This document shows, one piece after another, positions 9,369 through 18,588 of a stretch of 64,000 bases of DNA. Numbering within the stretch: position 1 is the stretch's first letter; each line of letters begins with the position of its first letter. The notes beneath the pieces were generated by a model. The model worked only from the letters and a program-made list of their open reading frames with translations. It was not told the DNA's origin and searched no databases. The DNA lies in the NCBI RefSeq assembly GCF_002727065.1, contig NZ_PDVP01000003.1, positions 62,001 through 126,000 of the forward strand, read 5' to 3'. The DNA comes from Zhengella mangrovi (GTDB lineage: Bacteria > Pseudomonadota > Alphaproteobacteria > Rhizobiales > Rhizobiaceae). A program made the position numbers and the translations under genes.

Positions 9369-9698
9369 CGGCCGTTAACCGTGGTAAACGGGAAAATCCT
9401 AAAAAAACGCGCGATTTAGATTTGCTTAAGCCCTCGCTAACCTGCCGGTAACAATACCCGTTTAAAAGGGACGTCAAGGCGGATGAACAACGCCTTGCCG
9501 CTCCGGATCAGGTACTGCGTACCGGAGCAAAGCGTTCCCTGGCCCAGCGTGTTTTTCGGGCGGGAGCCATGCGTAGAGAATGGCAAAGCCGCGCATCGTC
9601 GCCATTGGCACGGGCGCGGTTTTTGCCATCTCGCAACGCCCCCGCCATCGCCGGCCAGGCCATGTGCAGCCGAAGGCTATCGCCCGGAACCGGGCCGC
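9369..9698. other. Non-coding gap after mmsB
   Basis: About 330 bases between convergent genes. The first 110 bases are AT-richer than the surroundings, with two GTTAACC/GGTAAAC-like tracts and an A7 run. A compound hairpin can form at 9500-9528 (GCTCC, then GGTAC-TGC-GTACC, then GGAGC). No T-run follows it, so it is not a standard terminator. Open frames here have no ribosome site or recognisable sequence. Confidence 0.5.
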
Positions 9699-10055
9699 TC
9701 AGCGCTTGCGCAAACGGTCATAGTTACGGCGCACCGTCTTGGACGCAGGCCGGACCGCCGCCTTGGATGCCCGCGTCACCGAATTGGCGACGAGGTCGGC
9801 CGGGTGGCGCCCGGCCAGGACGTGCGGCCAGAACTCCATGGTCGACCGCCACAGCGAGAATTGTGCCTCCCAGAGCCCTTCGATGCCGGCGCGCACCTTT
9901 TCGGCGACCGCCTTGCGCGCCTCCCCCTGGCAGAGGCTCCCCCCGGCCGCCTCGGCAAACAGCACCGGCAGCCGCAGGGAGATGACCAGGGGTGCTAGAA
10001 GCAGGTCGGCGGGTGCGCCACCTGGCAGGTTGACCTTTCCGGACGATGGTCTCAC
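9699..10055 (-). CDS. Small helical protein of unknown function (phasin-like character)
   Basis: 118 residues, GTG start with AAGGA nine bases upstream. Sequence is helical and amphipathic (LLLAPLVISLRLPVLFAEA, EFWPHVLAGRHPADLVANS) with a very basic tail (SKAAVRPASKTVRRNYDRLRKR). This resembles phasin-like surface or regulatory proteins in overall character, but I do not recognise a defined family. It follows the class III aminotransferase by 46 bases on the same strand, so it may be co-transcribed. A shifted frame on the same strand (9724-10080) overlaps but looks like a shadow. Confidence 0.6.
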   Translation of the reverse strand: MRPSSGKVNLPGGAPADLLLAPLVISLRLPVLFAEAAGGSLCQGEARKAVAEKVRAGIEGLWEAQFSLWRSTMEFWPHVLAGRHPADLVANSVTRASKAAVRPASKTVRRNYDRLRKR

Positions 10056-10101
10056 GCGCGTGTTTCCTTCTTCTTCGCAAGCGTCATGTGCCGCGTTTCC
10101 G

Positions 10102-11487
10102 TCAGGCGGCCTGGCCTGCGAGATCCGCGGCCGCCAGGTCCAGTGCCTTGAGGATCCTGTCGATCGCCAGGTCGATCGTTTCCCGCGTCCAGATCAGCGG
10201 CGGCGACAGGATCATCGTGTCACCGACAGCGCGCAGCATGAGGCCGTTGGCGATGGCATGGTCACGAATGCACACGGCAGCAACTCCCCCGCCTGGAAAG
10301 CGTTCCCGTGTCTGTTTGTCACGGACGATCTCGATCGCGCCCATGAGACCGGCCGACCGCGTTTCGCCGACGATCGCGTGCGGGGCGACCCGCTGTGCCA
10401 GTTGCTCGGCGAAATAAGGCCCGGTGTCGTCGCGCACCCGCTCGATCAGGCCTTCGCGCTCGATGATTTCCAGGTTCTTCAGCGCCACCGCGCAGGCCAC
10501 CGGATGTCCCGAATAGGTGTAGCCGTGGAAGAATTCACCGCCCTTGTCGACCAGGCTCTTGGCGATCCTGTCGCCAACGAGCAGCGCCGACAGGGGCTGG
10601 TAGCCCGAGGTCAGGGCCTTGGCGGTGGTGATCGTGTCCGGTTCCAGTCCGTAAGTCTGCGCAGCGAACCAGTTTCCCGTCCGGCCATAGCCGGTGATGA
10701 CCTCGTCGAGCATCAGCAGGATGTCGTGCTTGCGGCAGATCCGCTGGATTTCCGGCCAGTAGCTGTCCGGCGCGATCTTCACGCCGCCCGCCCCCATGAC
10801 CGGTTCGCCGATGAAGGCGGCCACCTTGTCGGCGCCGTGCTCCAGGATGGCTTCCTCCACCGCCCGCGCCGCGCGCAGGCCGAAGTCGTGTTCGCTTTCG
10901 CCGGCCTGCCTGAGTTCGAAGCCATAGGGCGGCATCACGTGGACGATGCCCGGCACCGGCGCGCCGAGCTGGCCGTGCATCGCGCTCATGCCGCCAAGCG
11001 ATGCACCCGCCACGGTGGAGCCGTGATAGGCCCATTGCCGCGAGATGATGATCTGCTTCTCCGGCTTTCCTTCCAGCGCCCAGAAATGCCGCACGAGGCG
11101 CAAGGCCGTGTCGTTGGATTCCGACCCGGACGATCCGTAGAAGACCTGGTTGACGTTTTTCGGCGCCAGTTCGGCCAGCTTTTCCGCCAGCAGGACAGGT
11201 GTCGGCGTCGTGCAGCGGAAGAAGGAATTGTAATAGGGCAGTTCCTTCATCTGCTCGAAGGCAGCCTGGGCCAGCTCGTCGCGGCCGTAGCCGACATTGA
11301 CGCACCACAGGCCCGCCATGCCGTCGAGAATCGCGTGGCCCTCGCTATCGTGGATATAGGGACCATCGGCGCTGACGATCATGCGGCTCCCCGCGGCGCG
11401 CAGGTCCTTGTGATCGGTGAACGGATGGAGATGGTGGGCAGCATCCATGGCCTGAAGCTGCTCCAGGGAAAAATTCCGATATGTCAT
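10102..11487 (-). CDS. Class III PLP aminotransferase (omega-aminotransferase, beta-alanine/putrescine:pyruvate type)
   Basis: A 461-residue fold-type I aminotransferase. MTYRNFSLEQLQAMDAAHHLHPFTDHKDL and LDGMAGLWCVNVGYGRDELAQAAFEQMKELPYYNSFF are typical of the omega-amino acid/polyamine:pyruvate subgroup. VFYGSSGSESNDTALRLVR binds the cofactor phosphate, QWAYHGSTVAGASLGG contacts the ring, LMLDEVITGYGRTG holds the cofactor Asp, and ITTAKALTSGYQPLSALLVG contains the Schiff-base Lys. Probable substrates are beta-alanine, GABA, taurine or polyamines with pyruvate as acceptor. It is monocistronic or pairs with the small gene at 9699. A TTCC-rich upstream region gives no obvious operator. Confidence 0.9.
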   Translation of the reverse strand: MTYRNFSLEQLQAMDAAHHLHPFTDHKDLRAAGSRMIVSADGPYIHDSEGHAILDGMAGLWCVNVGYGRDELAQAAFEQMKELPYYNSFFRCTTPTPVLLAEKLAELAPKNVNQVFYGSSGSESNDTALRLVRHFWALEGKPEKQIIISRQWAYHGSTVAGASLGGMSAMHGQLGAPVPGIVHVMPPYGFELRQAGESEHDFGLRAARAVEEAILEHGADKVAAFIGEPVMGAGGVKIAPDSYWPEIQRICRKHDILLMLDEVITGYGRTGNWFAAQTYGLEPDTITTAKALTSGYQPLSALLVGDRIAKSLVDKGGEFFHGYTYSGHPVACAVALKNLEIIEREGLIERVRDDTGPYFAEQLAQRVAPHAIVGETRSAGLMGAIEIVRDKQTRERFPGGGVAAVCIRDHAIANGLMLRAVGDTMILSPPLIWTRETIDLAIDRILKALDLAAADLAGQAA

Positions 11488-12066
11488 GGGGATATCCCCG
11501 CTGCTTGAATCAAGTCGACAGAAGGTGGATCAGGATGTCAGGCAGGGCTTCCGGGCGGGGAATAGCCGATGCGGGCGCAAAGGCGCAGCAGTTCGGCATG
11601 AAGCGTCCGCGACGAGGGTTTCGATGTCATGCTTGAAGTTTTACGGTCAAAACCCGGTGCGGGGCAAGGGACCCGACCGTCGCCGGCGTTTTCGGATCGA
11701 TCCGCCAGTTCAAAGGAATGATCGCGGTACCGGCAGGTGAAATGCCCCCATTCCGGCCTGCCGGCCCCGCAACCCTTGCACACATCCGCCCGAACATGCC
11801 TTGCCCAGGCTCGTATCGCGGAGATCGCCGGCGGGCTGACTTGCCCCATACGCCCGCCGGCGCGCCCCCGCACGGGCCCGCACGCCCGTCCTGTCGGCTG
11901 GACTTCCGGATCGGAGAGATCCAGCCCTTCGCTAAATGCTAATCAAGGTTCATGCCAGAAAGGAATCCCGGGAATCCGGGCGTGACACCGCCTTTCCGCG
12001 CACCGATCCTTTGCAATTTGCAAAAGGCTTCGCGAATCGAAATGCGATTGGAAAATGAGCGCCGGT
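11488..12066. other. Long non-coding gap upstream of the aminotransferase
   Basis: About 580 bases lie between the aminotransferase start and the end of the SH3 gene. It must hold the aminotransferase promoter. A 111-codon frame on the minus strand (11538-11873) has no ribosome site and no recognisable sequence, so I do not call it. An imperfect palindrome of two TTGCAA units lies at 12011-12023. Nothing else stands out. Confidence 0.45.
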
Positions 12067-12888
12067 TCAGCCGCGCCGGATGAACGACTTGTAGACGAAG
12101 CCACGGCGTCCATTGTGCGTGATTTCGCACCACCCGCGGCAGCGGTGAATGGTGATCCGCGCTTTCGCCGGGATCACTTCGAGCACATCGGCGTCATTGT
12201 CCGGCTCGGCACGCATGTTGACATATTCGCGGATCGTGCCGTTCGTGGCGGGCTTCTTCACCGCGGGCCGTTCGGTCGGCGCGGGAACGGCGGCGTCCTG
12301 CGCGGCCGCCGGTTCCTGGTCGACCGGTGCCAGGGCCGAAGTAAGCGAGGCCTTGTCGACGCCGGGGCCGGCGTCCTGTGACGCGAGAACCTTCTCCAGT
12401 GCCCGCCGGCCGTTCGGTTTCGGTGCTGTCATGTTCTGGGCCCATCGCGGATCATCGGCCGACAGCCCGCCGGCCGGGTTGGCGATCGTGCCATCCGGCG
12501 ACACCGCCACCGTCTTCACCGCCTTCGGGGTAAGCGTTCCGGAGGTCATCGCCGGTGCCTCGGTCCGCGCAGCCTTGGCCGGAACTTGCGCCGCGGCTTC
12601 CGCGTTCCGTTCGGCGGCCGGCGGAGAAGCCGGAACTGGGGCAGGCACCGGTTCGGCAGAAGCGGGCTCGACGGCCGTTGCGGCCACGGTGACCGACTGC
12701 TTGGCCATCATCACGTTGCCGCTTCCCTTCGGACTGCCACCGTTGACGAAGGCGATCGCCCCGAAACCCGCGAGAACGGCGAGCACCGCGCCCGTGGCAA
12801 GATATCCGGCAAAACCGAACCCCGGCGCTTCGGACGGTTCGGCCTTGGCATGGAAATGGTTCGGCCAGTGATTGGCGAAATCGGTCAT
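12067..12888 (-). CDS. Membrane-anchored SH3-domain protein
   Basis: A 273-residue protein starting MTDFANHWPNHFH; AAGGGAG lies 7 bases before this ATG, which is preferred over longer in-frame starts. One membrane segment (GYLATGAVLAVLAGFGAIAFV, about residues 30-50) is followed by a long Ala/Pro/Glu-rich periplasmic linker. A C-terminal bacterial SH3 domain (IREYVNMRAEPDNDADVLEVIPAKARITIHRCRGWCEITHNGRRGFVYKSFI, about 215-270) follows. The CRGWCEI pair of Cys could form a disulfide. Such domains usually bind peptidoglycan or envelope partners. Function otherwise unknown; no operon partner. Confidence 0.82.
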   Translation of the reverse strand: MTDFANHWPNHFHAKAEPSEAPGFGFAGYLATGAVLAVLAGFGAIAFVNGGSPKGSGNVMMAKQSVTVAATAVEPASAEPVPAPVPASPPAAERNAEAAAQVPAKAARTEAPAMTSGTLTPKAVKTVAVSPDGTIANPAGGLSADDPRWAQNMTAPKPNGRRALEKVLASQDAGPGVDKASLTSALAPVDQEPAAAQDAAVPAPTERPAVKKPATNGTIREYVNMRAEPDNDADVLEVIPAKARITIHRCRGWCEITHNGRRGFVYKSFIRRG

Positions 12889-13068
12889 AACGCAACTCCC
12901 TTGCACCCTGAGGGCGTCATTCTTCTCGACAGCTTCCCGCACCCGTTCGTGTTCGGTCGCACAGGAATATGGCGGCACAACGGACTCAATCGGGCAGCGA
13001 GACGGCAGAATCGTCTCTTTACTGTTTTTTAGGGCTTTGCCATCGTCGGACCTTCAAGGAGCATGAGC

Positions 13069-14427
13069 ATGCACGACCCCCTCGGAAATCCCGTCAGTGC
13101 CGCAGGACCCGCCGCCCGGTCGGGAATCGACGACTTCGTGACCGGCTTCCTCGGCTATCATCCGCGCGCCGCCAACATCCTCGCCGCCGCGAACGAGGAA
13201 CCGGAAAGTCCGCTCGCGCAGACCTATGCCGGCCTGCTGTGGATGTTCCTGGAAAGCCCGGAGGCGGCGGCCAGCGCCGCGCCCTTCATCGCGGCCGGAA
13301 AGGCGCTCGAGACCAAGGCCAACGCGCGCGAGATTTCGATGCATGCCGTCCTGACCGCATGGGCAGCCGGCGAGCTACTGGAAGCCGAGGCCCGCATCGC
13401 CGCCCATCTTGGCCACTGGCCGCGCGACCTGGTGGCCATGAAGCTCGGCCAGTATCTCGCCTTCAACCGCGGCGATGCACCCGCCATGCTGCGCCTGGCG
13501 CGATCCGTCGAGCGCGAGAACGGCGCCAACGCGAATTTTCACGCCATGGCGGCATTCGCCTTCGAGCAGTGCCACCTGCTCGACAGGGCGGAGGAAGCCG
13601 CCAGCCGTGCGCTGGAAATCGATCCGGCCGAGCCATGGGCCCATCATGCCCTCGCCCACGTCATGCTGACCCAGGGCCGCGTGCCGGAAGGAGCCCGTTT
13701 CCTGGACCGGGTCTCGTCCTCATGGAATGGCCTAAACTCCTTCATGTATACCCACAACTGGTGGCACCGCGCCCTCTTCGCCCTGTCGCTGGGCGATGAG
13801 GATGCCGTCTTCGCCATGTATGATGACCACTGCTGGACGATGGAAAAGGCCTATAGCCAGGACCAGATCGGCGCCGTCTCGCTGCTCGCCCGCATGGAAA
13901 TGGCCGGGATGGATGTCGGGGACCGCTGGGCCGACCTCGCCGCCTGGCTGAAGCCGCGCCATGCCGACACGGTCAATGTCTTCCTGACCCTGCAGTATCT
14001 CTATGGCCTGAAGCGGGCCGGGCTGGCCGAGGCAACGGACCTGGCCCGTGCCATCGAGGAGCGCGCGATGGGCAGTCAGCCGGATCGCTCCAATGTCTGG
14101 CACGATGTCGCCCGCCCCGCCGCGCGCGCCATCCTCGCGCACCTGGAAGGCCGGCACCAGGAAGCGGTGAACGACATGCTTGTCGCCCTGCCCCGCATGG
14201 CGAGCGCGGGGGGCAGCCACGCCCAGCGCGACCTGTTCGAACAGATCCTTCTCGATGCGCACATCAAGGCCGGCAACCTGGTGGAGGCCCAGCAGATGAT
14301 GGAAATGCGCCGCATCTGCGACCCCGCCGGCATCCCGCTGAATCGGGCGCTGGCGGGAACCTACCGGGGCCTGGGTCTCGAAACGGAAGCGCGCGAGGCC
14401 GAAGCCCGCCGTTACGCGGGAACCTGA
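13069..14427 (+). CDS. Tetratricopeptide-repeat protein, TTC38-like
   Basis: About 452 residues, almost wholly helical. The pattern AREISMHAVLTAWAAGELLEAEARIAAHLGHWPRDLVAMKLGQYLAFNRGD, HAMAAFAFEQCHLLDRAEEAASRALEIDPAEPWAHHALAHVMLTQGRVPEGARFLD and YTHNWWHRALFALSLGDEDAVFAMYDDH matches the TTC38 family found in bacteria and animals. The HNWWHRALF motif is the most distinctive part. AAGGAG at 13056-13061 sits 7 bases before ATG 13069, so I prefer it to ATG 13063. Function of the family is unknown, probably protein-protein interaction. bmt starts 85 bases downstream but has its own operator. Confidence 0.82.
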   Translation: MHDPLGNPVSAAGPAARSGIDDFVTGFLGYHPRAANILAAANEEPESPLAQTYAGLLWMFLESPEAAASAAPFIAAGKALETKANAREISMHAVLTAWAAGELLEAEARIAAHLGHWPRDLVAMKLGQYLAFNRGDAPAMLRLARSVERENGANANFHAMAAFAFEQCHLLDRAEEAASRALEIDPAEPWAHHALAHVMLTQGRVPEGARFLDRVSSSWNGLNSFMYTHNWWHRALFALSLGDEDAVFAMYDDHCWTMEKAYSQDQIGAVSLLARMEMAGMDVGDRWADLAAWLKPRHADTVNVFLTLQYLYGLKRAGLAEATDLARAIEERAMGSQPDRSNVWHDVARPAARAILAHLEGRHQEAVNDMLVALPRMASAGGSHAQRDLFEQILLDAHIKAGNLVEAQQMMEMRRICDPAGIPLNRALAGTYRGLGLETEAREAEARRYAGT

Positions 14428-14456
14428 CAGGCAGGACGCCATCGCCTCCTTGCAAT

Positions 14457-14478
14457 GATATAAAGACTTGTTTATGTG
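14457..14478 (+). promoter_or_regulatory. AT-rich imperfect palindrome upstream of bmt (candidate SahR-type operator)
   Basis: The left arm GATATAAAGA, a 2-base centre CT and right arm TGTTTATGTG form a 22-base imperfect palindrome (7 of 10 pairs). It ends 34 bases before the bmt ATG. The left arm is identical to that of the perfect palindrome at 30214-30235 before the folate:corrinoid methyltransferase gene. Finding it twice, both times before a homocysteine/folate methyl-transfer gene, argues for a shared regulator. An ArsR-type S-adenosylhomocysteine sensor (SahR) is the best guess; its gene is not in the window. Confidence 0.6.
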
Positions 14479-14512
14479 GTTATGACATTCTCCAGATTTC
14501 AGGATTACCGCG

Positions 14513-15535
14513 ATGACCAATCCGCTTGCCGACCTGCTGGCCGAAAAGGGCGTTCTGCTCGCCGATGGCGCCACCGGCACCAATCTCTTCGCCATGGGGC
14601 TGGAATCCGGTGATGCTCCGGAGTTCTGGAACGCCGACCATCCCGATCGCATTACCAAGTTGCATCAGGATTTCGTCGATGCCGGCTCCGACATCATCCT
14701 GACCAACTCGTTCGGGGGAACCCGCCAGCGGCTCAAGCTCCACAACGGCCAGGACCGCGTCCACGAACTGAACATGAAGGCCGCGCTGATCGCCCGCGCC
14801 GTCGCAGACAAGGCCCCGCGCAAGGTGATCGTGGCCGGGTCTGTCGGTCCGACCGGTGAATTGCTGCAGCCGCTCGGCGCCCTGACCCACGACGACGCGG
14901 TGGATGCGTTCGCAGAGCAGATGCAGGGCCTCAAGGACGGTGGCATCGATGTCGCCTGGATCGAGACGATGAGCGCGCCCGAGGAGATCCGCGCCGCCGT
15001 GGAAGCGGCCAACCGCGTCGGCCTGCCCTACGTCTACACCGGCTCCTTCGACACCGCCGGCCGGACCATGATGGGCCTGCACCCGAAGGATATCCACCAT
15101 GTCGCCGACGGGCTTGGCCAGGCACCGGTGGCTGTTGGCGCCAATTGTGGCGTCGGCGCCTCCGACATGCTCTCCACCCTTCTCGACATGTCCGCCTCCG
15201 ACCCCGAGGCCGCCATCGTCGTCAAGGCAAACTGCGGCATTCCGGAATTCAAGGGCACCGAAATCGTCTACTCCGGCACGCCGGACCTGATGGCGGAATA
15301 TGCCCGCCTTGCCATGGATGCCGGCGCCCGGATCATCGGCGGCTGCTGCGGCACGCGTTGCGAGCATCTGTCTGCCATGCGCCAGGCTATCGACAGCCAT
15401 CGGACGGACCACCGCCCGACCATCGATGAGATCGTCGAGAAAGTCGGACCGATGCGCAACAAGCAGGCGGATGAAAGCGGTGCCGGCACCGGCGACAGCG
15501 GCGGGCGCGAACGGCGTGGCCGCCGCCGCGGCTGA
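14513..15535 (+). CDS. bmt: Homocysteine S-methyltransferase, rhizobial Bmt type
   Basis: A 340-residue TIM-barrel protein of the Pfam S-methyl_trans family. ADGATGTNLF and LTNSFGGTRQRLKL mark the homocysteine site, and GANCGVG (Cys212) with GGCCGTRCEHL (Cys278, Cys279) forms the zinc triad. It methylates homocysteine to methionine. It is about the size of the MetH homocysteine module alone and has no B12 domain. The same window encodes separate B12 and pterin modules and a reactivase, so it may take its methyl from the corrinoid protein rather than directly from betaine. The last ~25 residues are a disordered Gly/Arg tail (SGGRERRGRRRG). A palindromic operator precedes and a terminator follows. 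Confidence 0.88.
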   Translation: MTNPLADLLAEKGVLLADGATGTNLFAMGLESGDAPEFWNADHPDRITKLHQDFVDAGSDIILTNSFGGTRQRLKLHNGQDRVHELNMKAALIARAVADKAPRKVIVAGSVGPTGELLQPLGALTHDDAVDAFAEQMQGLKDGGIDVAWIETMSAPEEIRAAVEAANRVGLPYVYTGSFDTAGRTMMGLHPKDIHHVADGLGQAPVAVGANCGVGASDMLSTLLDMSASDPEAAIVVKANCGIPEFKGTEIVYSGTPDLMAEYARLAMDAGARIIGGCCGTRCEHLSAMRQAIDSHRTDHRPTIDEIVEKVGPMRNKQADESGAGTGDSGGRERRGRRRG

Positions 15536-15553
15536 CGATTGAAAAATCTTGGG

Positions 15554-15580
15554 AAAGGCCGGCAGGACGCCGGCCTTTTT
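15554..15580 (+). terminator. Rho-independent terminator after bmt
   Basis: The 10-base arms AAAGGCCGGC (15554-15563) and GCCGGCCTTT (15569-15578) flank a 5-base loop and end in a T-run. It lies 18 bases after the bmt stop and isolates bmt from the TRAP genes. Confidence 0.9.
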
Positions 15581-15699
15581 CATATGCGGATTTCAGCGCT
15601 GCAAAATGCCGAATGGCATGACGAACCGGCTGGACAGGGCCGCTCGAATGACTAACCTTCCGGTCAGGTCGAAACCAGTCGACCATGGGAGGTATGACA

Positions 15700-16632
15700 A
15701 TGATCCTGAAGAAATCCGTCCTCGGACTTGCCGCTGCGGCCATGCTCGCCGTTTCGCCCGCCCTGGCCGAAGACCGTATTTCCATCGGCACCGGTGGCAC
15801 CGGCGGCCTGTTCTACGTGATCGGCGCCGGCATGGCGGAGATCATCAACAAGCATATGGACGGCGCGACGGCCCGGGCCGAAGTCACCGGTGCGTCGGTG
15901 GAAAACATCCGCCGGGTTGCCGCTGACCAGCTCACCTTCGGCTTCTCCTCGGCATCAACCCTTTACGAATCGACCAAGGGAACCGGCCCCTTCTCCGACG
16001 GCGCGCTGCCCATGTCCGCCATCGCCTATCTCTATCCGGCCGTCATGCAGATCGCCACGCTGGAAGGAAACGGCATCAAGACGCTGGACGACATGGCCGG
16101 CAAGCGCATCAGCCTCGGCCCGCCCGGATCCAACTCGTCGGTCCTGTGCATGCGCATCCTCCAGGAAAAGGGCGTGTTCGACCAGGCCAACGCCCAGTTC
16201 CTCTCATATAACGAGAGCACCAAGGCACTCGTCGACGGCAACATCGACGCCGCCTGCGTCCTGGCTGGCGCACCGGTCGCCGCCCTAATCGATCTGGATG
16301 CCAAGGCCGACATGGTCATGGTGCCGGTGGATGACGCGACCATGAAGGGACTGGTCGGGAAATACCCGTTCTACCAGCCCTACGAGATCAAGGCCGGCAC
16401 CTATTCCGACCAGAAGGAAGCCGTCGCTGTCGTCAACGACCCCGCCACGCTTTTCACCAAGACCGATGCCGACACGGGCCTCATCGAACGGATCACCGGA
16501 ACGATCTTCTCCAACCTGGATGAACTGCACGCAGTGCATCCGGCAGCCAAGCGGATCCTGAGAGAAACGGCGACCAATGTCCCGGTCGCCCTGCATGCCG
16601 GTGCCAAGGCCTGGTACGACGCCAATCCCTGA
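15700..16632 (+). CDS. TAXI-family TRAP transporter solute-binding protein
   Basis: A 310-residue periplasmic protein with signal peptide MILKKSVLGLAAAAMLAVSPALA and the signature ISIGTGGTGGLFYVIGAGMAEIINKHM directly after it, diagnostic of TAXI solute receptors. GKRISLGPPGSNSSVLCMRILQ and DGNIDAACVLAGAPVAALIDL are typical ligand-pocket segments. ATG 15700 is preferred, because GGGAGG lies 7 bases upstream; two earlier in-frame ATGs are too close to it. It pairs with the permease gene 12 bases downstream. TAXI substrates are often glutamate-like or dicarboxylic acids; none can be assigned here. Confidence 0.93.
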   Translation: MILKKSVLGLAAAAMLAVSPALAEDRISIGTGGTGGLFYVIGAGMAEIINKHMDGATARAEVTGASVENIRRVAADQLTFGFSSASTLYESTKGTGPFSDGALPMSAIAYLYPAVMQIATLEGNGIKTLDDMAGKRISLGPPGSNSSVLCMRILQEKGVFDQANAQFLSYNESTKALVDGNIDAACVLAGAPVAALIDLDAKADMVMVPVDDATMKGLVGKYPFYQPYEIKAGTYSDQKEAVAVVNDPATLFTKTDADTGLIERITGTIFSNLDELHAVHPAAKRILRETATNVPVALHAGAKAWYDANP

Positions 16633-16644
16633 TCGGACGGGACC

Positions 16645-18588
16645 ATGCTGAAGCAATGGATCGGGCGGATCGCGCTGGACGGCGCGATTCGCGGCAACCG
16701 GGCGGAGACGATCACCGTTTCCGCCCTTTTTGTCGTTCTCGCCGTCGCCATCACGGCGCTCGTCATCTACGGCGCCTACTTCGGCCTGATCACCGCGCTG
16801 ATCCTGCGCTCGGCCTTCTTCTCGCTGGCGGCTTGCGCCGGCCTTCTCTGGTGCGGGCTCAAGACACGCCCGCTCCCCCTTGCCATCATGCTGTACGTGC
16901 TGGCGATCCTCGTGCTCCTGCCGGGCTACCATCTCCAGCAGTCCTACCTCGACATCATCATGCGCGGCGCCATGGCCACGCCGCCGGATCTCTGGCTGTT
17001 CGTCATCCTGATGGCTGCCATCCTGATCCTCACGCGCCTGACGCTCGGATGGGCGCTGGTATTCCTCGTGCTGGCCGCCCTCGCCTATGCCTGGTTCGGT
17101 GACCTCATCCCCGGCAAATACGGCCATGGCGGTTATGACTTGCGCCGTCTGACGTCCACCCTCATGCTCTCCACGGAAGGCATTTACGGCCTGCCCATGG
17201 GCGTGGCGGTGGAATACATCTTCCTGTTCGCCCTGTTCGGTGGCGTCCTCATGCGCATCGGCGCCGGCGAGGTCTTCGTCGATATCGCCCGCGGCCTGAC
17301 CGGGCGCGTACAGGGTGGTCCTGGCCTCTCGGCGGCGCTGTCGAGTGCCCTGCTTGGCACGATCAACGGCTCGGCGGTCGCCAATGTCGTCACAACCGGC
17401 ACCTTCACGATCCCGCTGATGAAACGGGCCGGTTACACGCCGCGCCTGGCAGGCGCTATCGAGGCCGCCGCCTCCTCGGCCGGCCAGATCCTGCCCCCTG
17501 TCATGGGCGCCGCGGCCTTCCTGATGGCCGAGATCCTCGGCGTTCCCTACGGCCAGATCGCGCTCGCAGCGCTCGTTCCAGGCCTCCTCTACGTGCTCGC
17601 CCTGATGATCGCCGTGCGCCTGGAAGCCGGCCGGCTCGATCTCCAGCGCGACCCCGGTGCCGGACTGGCGCTCCTCGTCGGGACATTGACCAAGCGTGGC
17701 TACCTGCTCGCGCCGCTGGTCGGCCTCATCGCCCTGCTCGTCATTGGCTTCACGCCGACGCGGGCCGCCGTCATCTGCATTGTCATCGCGCTGGCGCTGT
17801 CGCCGTGGCGAAAGGAGACCCGGATCGGGATCACCGACCTGCTCCTGATCTGCCGCGACACGCTGACGGCGACCCTCCCGATCATCGTCGCGGTCGCCGC
17901 CGCCGGCGTCATCATCGGTGTGCTCAACCTGACCGGGCTGGCCCTGATGATGTCCGGCATGATCCTGGAGGCTGGTGAAGGCAACATCTGGCTGATCCTC
18001 GTGCTGACAGCCGTGGCATCCTTCATTCTGGGCATGGGCCTGCCGACGTCCGCGGCCTACCTGCTCCTGGCTGTCCTCGTGGCACCGGCCCTGACCCGGC
18101 TCGGCGTCGAGCCGATCGTCGGCCACATGTTCATTTTCTACTACGGCCTCGTTTCGGCCATCACGCCGCCGGTGGCGCTGGCGGCCTACGCGGCAGCATC
18201 CATATCGGGCGCGGGTGCCAACGAGACCGCCGTGGAAGCGATCCGCCTGGGCTTCGTCAAGCTGCTGGCCCCCTTCCTGTTTGTCACCATGCCCGGTCTT
18301 CTGATGATCGGCGGGACGGTCGAGATCACCGCGTCCATCGTCCTGGCGGTTGCCGGCCTTTCAGCCCTGACGATCGCCTTCGCCGGCTGGATCAACCGGC
18401 CCATGGCCGGCTGGGAGCGACTGGCGCTGACAATGGGAGGTCTGGCCGCGCTGTGGCCCGTCCCCGTCGCCGACGTGAGTCCGGCCACGCTGCTGGTTCG
18501 CGCGGCCGGGCTGATCGTCGGCGGATACGTCGTCTGGCGCTGCGTCACTTCTCCCGGGCGTCCCGGCCGAACACCGGTACATCCGTGA
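16645..18588 (+). CDS. TRAP transporter permease, small and large subunits fused
   Basis: A 647-residue inner-membrane protein with about 16-17 hydrophobic segments. The N-terminal ~130 residues correspond to the small subunit. The rest is the large subunit with SALLGTINGSAVANVVTTGTFTIPLMKRAGY, AAASSAGQILPPVMGAAAFLMAE and FILGMGLPTSAAYLLLAVLVAPAL, the conserved transport-site motifs. Fused permeases are the rule for TAXI systems. Its last 44 bases overlap the 3' end of a convergent gene. Confidence 0.93.
   Translation: MLKQWIGRIALDGAIRGNRAETITVSALFVVLAVAITALVIYGAYFGLITALILRSAFFSLAACAGLLWCGLKTRPLPLAIMLYVLAILVLLPGYHLQQSYLDIIMRGAMATPPDLWLFVILMAAILILTRLTLGWALVFLVLAALAYAWFGDLIPGKYGHGGYDLRRLTSTLMLSTEGIYGLPMGVAVEYIFLFALFGGVLMRIGAGEVFVDIARGLTGRVQGGPGLSAALSSALLGTINGSAVANVVTTGTFTIPLMKRAGYTPRLAGAIEAAASSAGQILPPVMGAAAFLMAEILGVPYGQIALAALVPGLLYVLALMIAVRLEAGRLDLQRDPGAGLALLVGTLTKRGYLLAPLVGLIALLVIGFTPTRAAVICIVIALALSPWRKETRIGITDLLLICRDTLTATLPIIVAVAAAGVIIGVLNLTGLALMMSGMILEAGEGNIWLILVLTAVASFILGMGLPTSAAYLLLAVLVAPALTRLGVEPIVGHMFIFYYGLVSAITPPVALAAYAAASISGAGANETAVEAIRLGFVKLLAPFLFVTMPGLLMIGGTVEITASIVLAVAGLSALTIAFAGWINRPMAGWERLALTMGGLAALWPVPVADVSPATLLVRAAGLIVGGYVVWRCVTSPGRPGRTPVHP

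Noticed and set aside
9739-11508. A 589-codon plus-strand frame opposite to the class III aminotransferase
   Set aside because: Antisense shadow; the minus-strand gene has all the expected motifs.
11538-11873. A 111-codon minus-strand frame in the gap before the aminotransferase
   Set aside because: No ribosome site, no recognisable domain, amino-acid composition of random GC-rich sequence.
12011-12023. TTGCAA-T-TTGCAA repeat after the SH3-domain gene
   Set aside because: Lies downstream of a gene with no T-run and no clear link to a promoter; too short to call.
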